This document shows positions 21,501 through 33,376 of a DNA stretch of 64,000 nucleotides, piece by piece (the first letter of the stretch is position 1; every line of letters starts with the position of its first letter). The notes beneath the pieces are model-generated. The model had not been told where the DNA came from. It saw nothing but the letters and a program-made list of their open reading frames with translations, and did not search any database. The translations under genes and the position numbers were made by a program. The stretch lies in NCBI GenBank assembly GCA_023614405.1, contig CM042693.1, positions 333,977,527 to 334,041,526 on the forward strand, read 5' to 3'. This DNA is from Avena insularis. Lineage: Eukaryota > Streptophyta > Magnoliopsida > Poales > Poaceae.

Positions 21501-22533
21501 CTCACTAGCCCTCGTTGTAGTGCACGGGTATTTGATACTGGTTGGCTAATATTTGTAACTCAAAGCAGAGCTACGGAATAGACGGCGGCTTGCGAGGGAT
21601 GAGGTGACGATGCGCGTTGACAACGGATCAAGAGTTGATGTGATGGCCGTCGGCACGCTCTCCTTAGTTTTACCTTCGGGATTAGTTTTAAACCTTAATA
21701 AATGTTATTATGTGCCTGTGTTGAGCATGAACATTATTTCTGGATCGTGTTTATTGCAAGATGGTTATTCATTTAAATCGGAGAATAATGGTTGTTCTAT
21801 TTATATGAGTAACATCTTTTATGGTCATGCACCTATTGTGAATGGTTTATTTCTTCTAAATCTCGAAAGGGATGAAACACACATCCATAACATTGAGGAT
21901 AAGAGATGCAAAGTAGATAGTGATAATACTACTTATTTGTGGCACTGCCGTCTAGGTCATATTGGTGTAAAGCGCATGAAGAAACTCCATTCTGATGGAC
22001 TTTTGCAGTCTCTTGATTTTGAATCATTTGACACATGCGAACCATGCCTCATGGGCAAGATGATCAAAACCCCGTTCTCCGGTATGATGGAGCGAGCAAC
22101 GGACTTGTTGGAAATCATACATACCGATGTATGCGGACCGATGAGTGTTTCGACGCGCGGTGGATATCGCTATTTTCTCACTTTTACCGATGACTTGAGT
22201 AGATATGGGTATATCTATTTAATGAAACATAAATCTGAAACATTTGAAAAGTTCAAAGAATTTCAGAATGAAGTGGAGAACCATCGTAACAGAAAGATTA
22301 AGTTTCTACGATCCGATCGTGGGGGCGAATATTTGAGTTATGATTTTCTCACGCATCTCAAAGCAAGTGGAATCGGTTCGCAACTCACGCCACCCGGAAC
22401 ACCACAGCGCAATGGTGTGTCGAGCATGAATCGAACCCTATTAGATATGGTCCGATCGATGATGTCTCTTACTGATTTGCCGTTATCATTTTTTCGGTTA
22501 TGCATTAGAAACCGCTGCATTCACTTTAAATAG
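21501..22533 (+). pseudogene. Protease remnant and integrase of the Angela/BARE-like element
   Basis: The protease active site survives as FDTG near 21,530 and is followed by stops. From 21,604 a 309-codon frame covers the end of PR and integrase. The zinc-binding part has WHCRLGHIGVKRM and CEPCLMGK (H-H-C-C). The core has D in HTDVCGPM and D in LRSDRGGEY. The third acidic residue is absent: the segment reads NGVSSMNRTLLDM where copia integrases have S-E-R-R-N-R, a net loss of one codon that removes the glutamate. The frame then stops at 22,533 and integrase continues out of frame near 22,551. Confidence 0.9.
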
Positions 22534-22550
22534 GGCTCCATCTAAATCCG

Positions 22551-23823
22551 TTGAGACGACACCGTATGAACTGTGGTTTGGTGCTAAACCTAAGTTGTCG
22601 TTTCTTAAAGTTTGGGGATGCGAAGCTTCGTCAAGAAGTTGATGCGGACAAGCTTGAACCCAAAGCGGAGAAGTGCGTCTTCATAGGATACCCTAAGGAA
22701 ACTATTGGGTATACCTTCTATCACAGAACCGAAGGCAAAGTGTTTGTCGCAAAGAACGGTTCCTTTCTTGAGAAGGAGTTTCTCTCGAAAGAAGTGAGTG
22801 GGAGGAAAGTAGAGCTAGACGAGGTTATTGAACCTTCTCTTGAATTGGAGAGTAGCGCAGCACCTGAAATTGTTCGATGTCACCGCACCAACGATAGAGG
22901 AAGCTAATGACAAGGATCATGAAGCTTGGACGATCTTTGCTCTTGAGCGTCGCAGTCAACAAGGTCGCGTGCCCCTCACGAGTGTGCGGCAACCTGTCTT
23001 GACTGTCTTGTTAGTAGAAGACGGTGAACCTACGAACTATGAGGAAGCGATGATGAGCCCAGACTCTGAGAAATGGCTAGAAGCCATGAAATCCGAATTG
23101 GGATCCATGAGCGAAAACCAAGTAAGGACTTTGGTGGACCCTCCTAGCGACCGAAAGGCCGTTGAGTGCAAATGGATTTTCAAGAAGAAAACGGACGCGG
23201 ATGGTAATGTTACCGTCTATAAAGCACGACTTGTTGCGAAAGGTTTTCGACAAGTTCAAGGTGTTGACTACGATGAGACTTTCTCTCCCGTAGCGATGTT
23301 TAAGTCCATTCGGATTTTATTAGCAATTGCTGCGTTTCATGATTATGAAATATGGCAAATGGATGTCAAGACTGCTTTCCTCAATGGCAACATTGATGAA
23401 GAGTTGTATATGATGCAACCCGAAGGTTTTGTCGATCCTAAGGATGCTGATAAAGTATGCAGACTTCAGCGTTCCATTTATGGACTGAAGCAAGCGTCTC
23501 GGAGTTGGAACCTTCGTTTTGATCAAGTGATCAAGAGCTTTGGATTTGTTCCAAATTGCTACGAAGCTTGCATCTACAAGAAAGTGAGTGGGAGCTCGGT
23601 GACGTTTCTGGTACTATATGTGGACGACATATTGATTATTGGAAATGACATCGACATGCTTAACGATGTGAAGAGTTATTTGAACAAGTGTTTTTCAATG
23701 AAAGACCTAGGTGAAGCTGCTTATATATTGGGCATAAAAATCTATAGAGATAGACAAAGACGCCTGATAGCTTTAAGCCAGAGTACATACCTAGACAAAG
23801 TTCGAAAAGGTTCGAATGGATAA
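22551..23823 (+). pseudogene. Integrase tail and reverse transcriptase of the Angela/BARE-like element
   Basis: The first frame (22,551-22,907) carries the integrase C-terminal region (EKCVFIGYPKETIGYTFYHR). It overlaps the second (22,828-23,823), which is RT. RT begins with EAMMSPDSEKWLEAMKSEL and has [35 protein letters not shown] and the intact catalytic YVDDILIIGND. Its frame ends after DKVRKGSNG at 23,823, short of the RNase H, because of a frameshift. Without the frameshifts RT itself would look competent. Confidence 0.9.
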
Positions 23824-24592
23824 GGCATTGAAAGGTTCGGTGCCTATGTTGTCGTAAGATATTGAGCAAGGCTCGTGTCCAGCTATGGTAAATGATAGGG
23901 AAGCTATGAGCAAAGTGCCTTATGCCTCGCCATAGGTTCCATCATGTATGCCATCTTGTGTACTAGACCGGATGTGTCCAATGCTCTTAGTTTGAAGCAG
24001 ATATCAAAGTGATCGAGTGGAACCTTTGGACAGCCATGAAGAACATCCTAAGGTACCTAAATAGGACTAAAGAAATGTTCTTAGTCTATAGGGGTGATGA
24101 ACAGCTCGTCGTAAAAGGTTACGTCGATGCTAGTTTCGACACCGACAAGGATGATTGTAAATCTCAGACAGGATACGTGTATATTTTGAATGGAGGAGCT
24201 GTGAGCTGGAGAAGCTGCAAGCAAAGCGTGATCGCGGGATCTATGAGAAGCGGAATACATGGCTGCTTTAGAAGCGTCAAGTGAAGGAGTTTGGATCGAA
24301 ACTTCATCATCGAGCTTGGCATGGTTCCAAGTGCATTGGACCCTTGGAGATATTATGTGACAACACCGGCGCCATAGCACTCGCTAAGGAACCAAGATAT
24401 CATCCAAAGACCAAGCATATCAACTGCAAGTTTCATATAATCCGAGATTATATAGCAGATGGAGATCTGAAAATCAGCAAAGTACATACAGATCTGAATG
24501 TCGCAGATCCATTGACTAAACCTCTTCCACGTGTAAAACATGATCAGCACCTCAGTGCCATGGGTGTGATATTGTTGCCAGATGTAAACTAG
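23824..24592 (+). pseudogene. RNase H of the Angela/BARE-like element, broken
   Basis: RNase H pieces are YVDASFDTDKDDCKSQTGYV (frame 24,009-24,284) and CDNTGAIALAKEPRYHPKTK to VADPLTKPLPRVKHDQH (frame 24,281-24,592). These are the hallmark ends of copia Pol. The segment 23,824-24,008 is out of frame, and another frameshift lies near 24,280. Confidence 0.88.
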
Positions 24593-24605
24593 ATTATTGA
24601 CTCTA

Positions 24606-24620
24606 GTGCAAGTGGGAGAC
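24606..24620 (+). other. Polypurine tract of the Angela/BARE-like element
   Basis: GTGCAAGTGGGAGAC lies directly before the 3' LTR, matching the AAGTGGGAGACTG context known for this family. Confidence 0.85.
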
Positions 24621-26351
24621 TGGAATTATGCCCTAGAGGCAATAATAAAGATGTTATTATTATAATTCTTGTTCATGATAAAGTTTATATTCCATGCTAG
24701 AATTGTATTAAGCGGAAACATTAATACTTGTGTGGTTTGTGAACAACACCGTGTCCCTAATGCGCTCTATGGACTAGCTCATTGATCAATGATGGTTAAG
24801 GTTTCCTAACCATAGACATGAGTTGTCAATTGATAATGAGATCATATCATTGGGAGAATGATATGGTGGATGACCCAAACTAAGCAAAGCTATTAGATCG
24901 TTTCATCGTGTTCGTCTTTGCGAAGCTTTTCTCATGTCAAATATTGTATTACTTAGACCATGAGATAATACAACTCCCTGGTATCGGAAGAAAGCTTTGA
25001 GGTCATCAAATGTCATCCTATGAGAGGGTGATCATAAAGGTGTCTCTCGTGATCGGAAAGTATCTGGGTTGTATGTATCGAGATGGAATTTGTCCTCCCA
25101 AGTCGGAGAGATATACTGGCCCACTCGGTAATCGATATAAACACCGCTTGCAAGCATGTGGTTAAGGAGTTGATCACAAAGTGATATTGGATTACGGAAC
25201 GAGTAAAGTACTTGCTGTGAACGAGATTGAACTAGGTATGACGATACCGACGATCGAATCTCGGGCAAGTAAAATATCGCGAGACGAAGGGACTATATAT
25301 ATGGGATTGATTGAATCCTGGCATCGTGGTTCATCCGATATGATCATCGATGAATGTGTGAGTCAATATGGGTGCAGACCCACCTGTTGATTATTGATAG
25401 AAGATCATGTACGCATATTCTCGAACCCGAGGTCACACTTAACGTGTCTCGACGCTAGGATAGATTGGATAATTGGTTTATGAATTTTTGTTCGGAGTCT
25501 CGGATGGGATCCGGGATATCACGAGAGGTTCCGGAATGGTCCGGAGAATAAGATTCATATAAGGCAGTGCAGTTTTGGAGTTCGGAATTGTTCCGGGTTA
25601 ATCGGTATTGTACCGGAAGCTTCTAGAACCTTCCGGAAGGGGGCCAACGTGGTCCCACCTTCCGGGAGGGGGCATGGGCCTATGAGGGAGTGTCCTGGCC
25701 GCATTGGGACAGGGGCACAAGGCCCCATAGGGCCCAGCCGATTCTAGATAGATTTAATTCGTTTAAATCTAGAGATAGAATTTCTAGATAAGGGAAAGTT
25801 TAAATCGTTTAAACTGGAGATAGAACCCTATCCCCCCCACTCCTCCTTATCCCTTGGCCGCCGGCCCAAGGCTTGGAGGAGGGGCTAGGGCTGGCCGCTC
25901 CCTCCCCCTCTATATATAGAGGGCTAGGGCGCCCCTCCACCCTACACCTCCCTCCAAACCCTAGTAGCCCTGCTGCCTTCCTCTCTCCCTCCCGACTGTT
26001 TGTAGGCGAAGCCCTGCTGCAGAAATTCTCCACCATATACACCACGCCGTCGTGTTGTAGATCCAATCTATCTCTCCACCCTACTTGCTGGTCCGAGGAA
26101 GGAGGAGACGTCGAGGTGCTGCACGTGTGCATCTCACGGAGGCACCGCCACTTGTGGTGCTAGATCGGATCGGATCGCGAGGAGGAGAAGAGAGTATGAC
26201 TACATCACCCACGTTCCGACGAACGTTCCGCTGTGGGTATGAAGATCTAATCCAATCTCTCTCGTTGTTTGCATCTCCTAGATTAGATCTTGGCTTTCCT
26301 TCTGTTCGCTTCCGTAGAAAATTTTGATTTACTTTGCTGCGAAACCCTTCA
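24621..26351 (+). repeat. 3' LTR of the Angela/BARE-like element
   Basis: The LTR is 1,731 bp and ends CCCTTCA before the duplication CGCTT. It starts TGGAATTATG, lacking the three bases that begin the 5' LTR, so the terminal TGT has been lost or collapsed at the PPT junction. The TATA box is at 25,910-25,919. Confidence 0.93.
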
Positions 26352-26356
26352 CGCTT

Positions 26357-27763
26357 TGGCTTTTAACTTTATCGATTCAATTAAACTTTCCAGACTCCTC
26401 GGGGGCAGTGTTACACGCTTATGGACACGGCCACACACAAGATTATGCAAAAAAAATTTGAACCGAGTAGCGAAACAGCTGTCCTCCCGAGCCTTTTACT
26501 CTCACGGTGATGCACACCTGATCTACTAGGGTGATGCACAGGGCCCAAAATGATCGCAAGTACTACATAAAAAACGTTTGGACCCTGATGCATGTGCATC
26601 ACGGTGGCCTAACTTGGCTCCGCCGCTGCCGTCGGACCACGATTTCCATCCCTTCCGGCTCGATTCCTCCCTACAGCGCTGTCGGTCGCCACCACGGTCG
26701 CCGCCCATGTTTTCCTCCACACCCGGCTCATCGTATCAAGTTCCTGCCTCCATCGCCATGCCCCTCGCGCTGCTTGTCGTCTCTCTGATCCCGACGACCG
26801 TGACACCTGCGCGCGCTGCCGCCCCCACCCCTATTCTCCTCAGCTACCTCCCTGCAGCACCGCCAGCACGCTAGCTCGCTGCGCCGTTCCCGCCGCCACC
26901 CGACGCATGCGTCCGCAACCGCGTGCATGTTCTCTAACGCTGAAGACAGCGAGGCCTGCGCGCGCCACCCTGCAAGCCGACGCCGCCCCCACCCCTGCTT
27001 ATCCTCGTCTACCTCCCTACAGCTACGCTGAGCAGGAGCTTGGCGGCGTGGCGGCAAAGCTGGGGATCCCTTCACCTGCCAAGGACCACCGAAGTGGAAG
27101 GGCGTCCACCGGCTCCTCGCGTCCTCCTCTTGGACATGGCGCAACCCTTCCCACACAGCCGGCCAGCTCGCCCCCGCAAGCTCCCTCTCCACCACCAGAT
27201 TGAAGCCACCGCCTCCCTCTCAGCCAGCAGATTATAGCCACCATCCACCGGCGGACTTCATCTCGCGACACGGCTCACCGGTGCAGAGGGCTGCCGCCCA
27301 CCGACCCTCCTTCGGGCGCTGGAGGAGGAAGGTTCTCGGGAGTACGTATTCCTCTTGGTTGGAGACGACAGCCGCGGGTAACGGGAGGGGCGGGGTCGGG
27401 CGCGGAGACGAGAAGAGCAGCGGCGGCGCACTGCGTGGAACGTCTGACACGACAAAAGGTCACTTGGCGGTGGCATGGTGGGTAAATACATCGAAACAGC
27501 AGGGGCAAAACCGTCTAACATAAATCCGGACGGAAAATTTTAAGACAGACGAACCTACTTCTAGAGAAATTAGTAGATATAGATAGATACAGATAGGAGT
27601 AGATAGAAGACTAGCAAATGATTTTTCCAACAGCAGGTCCTATTCTCACGCCAGAAGACAAATCGTTATTAGCGCCTTGGTTAGCTGCTAGCGATGGAGG
27701 ACGGATCACTTGTTCGGTTTTCCTTTTTCGTACCTATTTTCGTCTAAATAAGAGTCTTTCTTT
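26357..27763. other. Background right of the Angela-like element, partly GC-rich
   Basis: This is the continuation of the DNA left of 17,707. From about 26,600 to 27,520 it is GC-rich with overlapping Pro/Ala/Arg-rich frames on both strands, none recognisable. An internal imperfect duplication starts CCTGCGCGCGC near 26,808 and again near 26,954. Near 27,552 stands AACCTACTTCTAGAGAAATT, a near match to the end of the GC-rich block at 15,767. I see no gene. Confidence 0.4.
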
Positions 27764-27936
27764 ATACTACCTCTGTTTTAAAATATAAGATGTTTTAAAT
27801 TTATGAAAAAATGTATCTAAACTTTTTTCGTGTCTAAATTCATTCTAAACCTTAGTGAACCTACGTATTAAAAATAGTCTAAATATATTTGCTTCACAAA
27901 ACTAAAATATCTTATATTTTGAAACGGAGTCAGTAT
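27764..27936. mobile_element. Stowaway-type MITE (Tc1/Mariner)
   Basis: The element is about 170 bp. The left arm has CTCTGTTTTAAAATATAAGA and the right arm has TATCTTATATTTTGAAACGG, inverted, with TA at both ends. This is the typical Stowaway sequence of grass genomes, with an AT-rich non-coding centre. Confidence 0.85.
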
Positions 27937-27941
27937 ATGCC

Positions 27942-29007
27942 TTAGAGCATGTCCAGACACTTGAGCCAAGAAAAAAAAAGTAATCCTAGCATCCCACCGA
28001 AGGAGTCCATGGCTTCAACGGGATGACTCCTATTTCAAACTCTTTATTCCAACAACTTAGCCCGATTCTTCCGCCGCAAAACAAATTGTATTAGACGTCA
28101 GGCGATACTTCTCGTGTTGACGCACATAATTAAGTGTCTATCTATCAGGAATCTTATAAAACAACCGTTGATGGGCCTGGAAAAAAAATACTTATGCAGC
28201 CTGCATTTAGAAGTTAGGCTAGTTATAGCGAGAGATAGATGCAACCACATGCAGTGCCAATAGGCATTTTGGTGATATGGCCGGTGGGAGGGGAGCTGGG
28301 GTGTGTGAGTGTCGGGTGGGGGAGGGGGGTGGGCTTCGTCACTGGTCTGGCAGAGGGAGGCGTGGTCGAGTAGGAAAAGGTGCGGAAATGCAACACCATA
28401 CAAACTTTGGGTCCCGGTATAATCATTACCGTTGATTTGTTGAAGATTTGTGCAAACTATTTTATAGGAAGACCCTTCCATCCTATTCTAGATTCATACG
28501 AGATCTATTGAAGAACCGAAACTGCTTTGGATCTTGCAGACACATACACAATTCAATAGCAACTATAGAACAAATATAATACAACCAAATTAACGGTAGA
28601 AAAATTAGGAAAATAACTAAAATTAACAAAATTTTGAAGATACATACAAATCTCAGCAGATCCAGATAAGAAATATATAATTTTCACTACAAATGTGTGA
28701 CGGTTATTGACTTTGTGGACTCTGCATAAATCTCTCCACTCTTCAAAAGTTGGACAGGAGAGAGAGATGAAATCTTGGCTAGGTCATTGGCGGTGGGCTA
28801 TGGGAGGTGTTAGCTACATGATTTTTTGTTCGGTGATCCTGATCGAGCCTCGATATACATGGGACAACCTAGGCATGCTGGATACAATTTGGTAAACGTC
28901 CGGACAAACACAAGCTTTCGAGGCTCTACTAGCTGTTGTTTTTTTCCGACACCCCTTAAATCCATTGGGGCACACTTTGGGAGATCGCAGCTAGAGATGC
29001 TCTTACA
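27942..29007. mobile_element. Possible Harbinger-like non-autonomous element
   Basis: The left end reads GAGCATGTCCAGAC and the right end, reverse complemented, GAGCATCTCTAGCT: 10 of 14 bases match. Both are flanked by TTA, the target-site pattern of PIF/Harbinger transposons. No transposase is seen inside. The interior is unrelated to anything I know. The pairing of the two ends could be accidental. Confidence 0.3.
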
Positions 29008-29016
29008 TGCTTCATT

Positions 29017-29504
29017 TGAAGAATGATTAGAATTACCAGAATACACATAACAATCCCCACGCGAACCGGTACAAGCACGAGTCCAAGAGAGAGGCGGCGG
29101 CTCATAGAATCCATCTAGGGTTTCGTCTCTCCGATGGATCTCTTGGGATCTGGTCGTTTTTCGTTTTCTTTGGTGTGGTTTGAGGTCGGTCTCTTCTGAT
29201 CTACGATTGTCATCTTCGGCGATGGTTTCTACTCTGGTGTGCTAGTCCTTCGGGACCTTAGCACGACGAGTTCCCGTACGTTTACTACAACAATCTCTAC
29301 AGCGGCAAGATTTGCCTGGCTCCAGTGATGAAGGGGCGAGGACGGCGGCGCGCTTACGGCTTGTGCTAGTGTATGTAGTTGTCGCTAGGTGGTCCAGTGG
29401 TCTATTTGTAATTCTTATTACTTTTAGTCTCCTTTGTACCGTTGTTGATGATTATTAATAGATCGGTGGATTTTGCAAAAACAAAATGAAGAATGATTAG
29501 AATT
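29017..29504 (+). mobile_element. Short retroposon (LINE 3' piece or SINE) with 18-bp TSD
   Basis: The insert 29,035-29,486 (452 bp) is flanked by the perfect duplication TGAAGAATGATTAGAATT (29,017-29,034 and 29,487-29,504). It ends with an A-rich tail (GCAAAAACAAAA) preceded by GTACCGTTGTTGATGATTAT and AATAGATCGG, typical of plant LINE 3' ends. The long TSD and A-rich tail prove target-primed reverse transcription. There is no RT coding sequence, so it is either a 5'-truncated LINE or a LINE-mobilised RNA. Confidence 0.85.
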
Positions 29505-30956
29505 GTCTTCGGATGAGTAACCATGTACAAACATAGTCCATCAAGGTATCTCCTGTTGTAGACTTGAAGTGTTTATGTATTGTGAAAATTAATATGCACA
29601 TCCAAACAACGAGTGCATGTATCATCCTGTATAGCAGCATCATGCCACCGTCTCCAGTTTCTTTCTTCATCAAAGGCTGATGAGCACAATGGAAAGGAGG
29701 TGTCAACGGAAAACAAGCCACAAAAGAGAGGGGGAAAGCGACAATGGATGCCTGGTCACAACAAATCTTGATGGATCAACGGCATCAGTAGAAGGGCGCT
29801 TTTGCCACCACAATTGGAGTGTGCACCGGCTCGAAGGCGTGGTTATAGGGAATCGGGAGAGGAAGTCATTGCAGGGGGACAAAGCAGGAGTTGATGCTTT
29901 GGGATACATGCACAAACTAGTTGGAAGCATTCTACATACGGTATTTCCACAACTCCTACTCAAGAACCTATCATCTCCGTTGATCTTAAGCACCGCACCT
30001 GGTGTGCACACGCTTCAACCGATAAAGATTCCATTTATTCAACATGACCATGACCATGGCCATGTACTTCCAGTTTGCACAACAGTTAACCCCGTGACAC
30101 TGTATTTCCAGATGCCTTGCAAGCCTAGATCGATGAACATCACCAATTCCATAGTCAATCTAAATAAAGAGCAAATCGATCACCTTTTAATAAGGATTTG
30201 AGGATTCAAACAAAGAGAGGATTTGAGGAACAAAGTAAGAAAAGAGAGGAGCCTTCTTTGAAATAGACGTGGGCGGACTTGTATCCACATGTAAATTATA
30301 GATGTTAATCACCTGAAGATGGGGTGCCACACACTATAGTATAAGAAGAAAGGGGACTTGGACCTTTTGTCATATGCACCTTCGTAGCTGAATGTGGGTA
30401 CGCCCTTGCAAATAGAGGTAGTATGCACGGCCTCTGCATTGAGTAATGGTACACGGTAAAATTAAAAGAAAGAACTTGGTCGACAGAGTATTAATAGATA
30501 TACTGAATAGGGGCACATGCACCTATCAATGCAAATGATGGTGCTAGAATAATGACATCGAAAAAAGATTATTGACTATTTCGTTGATATAATGGCAACT
30601 ACATTGTTTTAGCCTCATTGTGTTGACGTATGTGTACTTGTTAAATATCTATCACACCAATCTATATTGACCCTTTCATTTACCCAACTCACCTCTTTTT
30701 ACCGTTGTGTGCATTAATAGATGTAGAGACCGGTCACAAAAGGCTAATATCCTCCTTATCTTTGTAACCATCACAAGTTCCTTTGAATTTTCAAAGTTTC
30801 TCACTTAAAGGTAGCAGATGACTCGTAGTATTGGCCATGTTTACCGACTTAGTGTTGGAAGGCAGCATGGAATGCAAGGTGATGGGGTAAGGAATCATAC
30901 AGACAAGCTGTCTTGGTAACACTACTAGAATAACACACTACATAGAAGTTCCATGG
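29505..30956. other. Background, no gene recognised
   Basis: The only long frame, 29,680-30,201 plus (173 codons), includes a His/Asp-rich run (HDHDHGH) but resembles no family I know, and its flanks give no promoter or splice support. Near 30,924 CACTACTAGAATAAC resembles the tip of a CACTA transposon. I cannot support a gene. Confidence 0.35.
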
Positions 30957-32279
30957 ATGACCATCGACAATGTCCATAACTACCGACGGGCCAAGCGGTG
31001 CTAGAAGTGTTGGTCTCGAGAATGTATTAATGACCATCCTCAACATAGAAGTTCTTTGCCAAATCAGCAAATTTCTACATCAGCAATAGAGCAAACTAGT
31101 TAATGAAAACCTTCTTAGATAGACTTTGTTTTGCAAAAGCTTGATAACTTCATAGCTTTCTGATGTGAAATGTTTGCAATGGCCAACTTTGAAACTATAT
31201 TTAACTTGTGGGATCTTTGTTTGCGGTGTGTTTAATTACACTAGTATTGTAGTTCTTAGTTACACACATATGTATTAATTGTGCTAGAAAAAAGGCTAAC
31301 ATACATTGTATTAGCCTTCATTCTTGCCGAGATAAAGGGATCATTGACAGGCCAAACTCTAGGGCCCATTGGTGGAAGAGTACTCCGCCGAGTGGTCAAC
31401 TGTGGTGGCCCGTTAGTGGAAGCACCATGGAGTGACAGCCAACCTGGTGGGATATCCTTCGACGGGTCGACCTGTCAATGGAGTGGTATTTCCACTGACT
31501 AGTGGTCGCCCTTTAATTGTGAAGTCAGACTTCAAGTGATCCTAAACTAATGATGGACTCTATAAGTCATAATTTTACGAGGAATAGGGTACCCTGATGT
31601 TATTCATTGAATGGTGGATTCCTAATGTTAACTAGTATCTTTTATCTCTCTTCCTCCTTATTTCGGCTTTCTCCTAATGAAGAAATGAACACTTCATTGT
31701 TTTAAGTTAATGTATATTATGTGCAAACTTGAACCGCTCAAAGGTTCTATAATGCAAGAAACATATTATGAGGAAATGCTTCTATATTTTTCCACTAATT
31801 TGTGCACAAAGTCCCTAAGCACCGAACACTCATATCGTGGGTGCCTCAAGTCTTTTAATATCACACAATTTACCCAACCAACCAACCAGCATGGGTTCAT
31901 AAAAATTACATAAAGCGAGGAAGCATATTAGCTTCTTCCCTTACAGTAAGCCGACACGGTTTATAGAAAATTACATAAAACTTGTGTTCAATCACTTCTC
32001 CACCGTGCCTCGGAACATCATTGAAACAATGAAAGACGAGGCGGTAACTTCTTCCGTGGACATCTAGCATGTTATAACACAATAATGTTCCTTAGTTAAT
32101 AAAAAATAAAGAACTTTTGCTTCATTTTGAAAAAAAATAATAAGAAGAAGGAGAGTGTGTGCCTCAAATATTACAGAGGCACATGGCACACATGTCAGTG
32201 TGGTAAGCTCGTATCATATCATACCACATAATTTGTGACATTGATTGGGCCAATCCTTGTGGTATCCCTGACTATAGAT

Positions 32280-33376
32280 TTTTTCGATAAAGAGCTTCTT
32301 TATTACTTTTTAAAGTAACATTACACCCGGCTTCTGCATAATAGATGCACATAGCCGATACTAATCCAGAAGGTCCAACATAAAAGAAAAATACACAGCG
32401 AATTTACATATCAAAATGAGAAATTGTAATAGCGCCTAGGATGCATAGGGCAAATCTATCCGAAGATTATGCTGCCATCCATGTCCGGTAAAAAAGTCCC
32501 GTGCCGTATCCTCCAGCCGCGTACACACCTCCATAAACATCTCGCGATATTCCACACGATGCAAACTCGACCACGCCCGAAGGGTATGAGTACACCTGTA
32601 GAGAACCTATAGGAGAGAAGAGTTTATATCATTAAAAATCTTATTATTTTTATATAGCCATAGCGACCATATAATGGCTATCGCTCCAACCCTAAGAAGG
32701 TTCTTGTACTTGTTATCAATACCATGTAACCAATTCCCAAAAATGTTGGCAACACTACGTGGTGGATACAAAGCCTGAAGCTGCTTGGGTGATTGACCAT
32801 ATAGACCGAGCAAAACTATATTGGAAAAAAGGTGTTTGATTGTCTCATTATGGTGACAGAACACACCCCCATGATTTCCATGCCAATTCCGCTTAATAAG
32901 GTTGTCCCTTATAAGGATAATCCCACGACGAAGATACCAAACAAAGATTTTGTTTTTAAGAGGTATCTTCATCTTCGAGATCATCCTATTATCTACCACT
33001 GAAATAGCCGGCTGAGTTAAAGCATTGCACAAAGAGCTAACAGAGAAGGACCCATTCTTAGTTAGATTCCATCGGAATACATCTGACTCATCTGACAGTT
33101 GTACATGTGCCAGACGATGTAGCAACATGATCCAAAAGTCAAGTCTAGCACCAATCAGATCCCTTCTGAACGTTATATTTGGTGGAAATGATTCGAACAC
33201 TGTGGCGACTATTTCCTCCTTATAACGGACAATGGAATATAACGCGCGATATTGTTCTCGAAGGGTAGCATTATCTAGCCATTTATCCTTCCAGAACCTT
33301 ATCCGTGTCCCATTATTAATAGAGAAAGTCCCGAAGCGTAAAAAATGTTAATGCTTCTCAGCTACTTATTTATCCT
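32280..33376 (-). mobile_element. 5'-truncated L1-type LINE
   Basis: The insert is flanked by the 14-bp duplication CCCTGACTATAGAT (32,266-32,279 and 33,377-33,390). On the minus strand it ends in a short A-rich tail next to the left duplication. It carries only the C-terminal part of ORF2. At its right (5') junction a 20-base stretch copies sequence lying 95 bp further right. Confidence 0.92.
32607..33200 (-). pseudogene. LINE ORF2 C-terminus (zf-RVT zinc-binding domain)
   Basis: This frame encodes the region after reverse transcriptase in plant non-LTR elements. It includes FRWNLTKNGSFSVSSLCNAL, KIPLKNKIFVWYL, RDNLIKRNWHG and CHHNETIKHLF (zinc-binding C and H residues), then WSLWLYKNNKIFND. 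The family is the zf-RVT domain following RT. The RT itself is missing because the copy is truncated. It resembles the LINE at 47,514-50,448 closely enough in this domain to be the same broad family. Confidence 0.88.

Larger units (their letters stand above)
17708..26351 (+). mobile_element. Ty1/copia retrotransposon, Angela/BARE-1-like, full length, decayed
   Basis: An 8.6 kb element with 1.73 kb LTRs, identical target-site duplications CGCTT (17,703-17,707 and 26,352-26,356), a tRNA-iMet primer site and a polypurine tract. The LTR start TGTTGGAATTATGCCCTAGA closely resembles the BARE-1/Angela/WIS group, the most abundant copia family of Triticeae, and LTR and element lengths also fit. The domain order gag, PR, INT, RT, RNase H is that of Ty1/copia. 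Gag and protease are broken by several frameshifts and stops, the integrase lacks its catalytic glutamate, and RT and RNase H lie in separate frames. The copy cannot be autonomous. Confidence 0.93.

Noticed and set aside
26578..27523. GC-rich frames on both strands as possible exons
   Set aside because: Low-complexity composition, mutually overlapping, no recognisable family.
29680..30201. 173-codon plus-strand frame with HDHDHGH as a metal-binding protein
   Set aside because: Only a short His/Asp run. No family resemblance, no supporting context, surrounded by TE debris.
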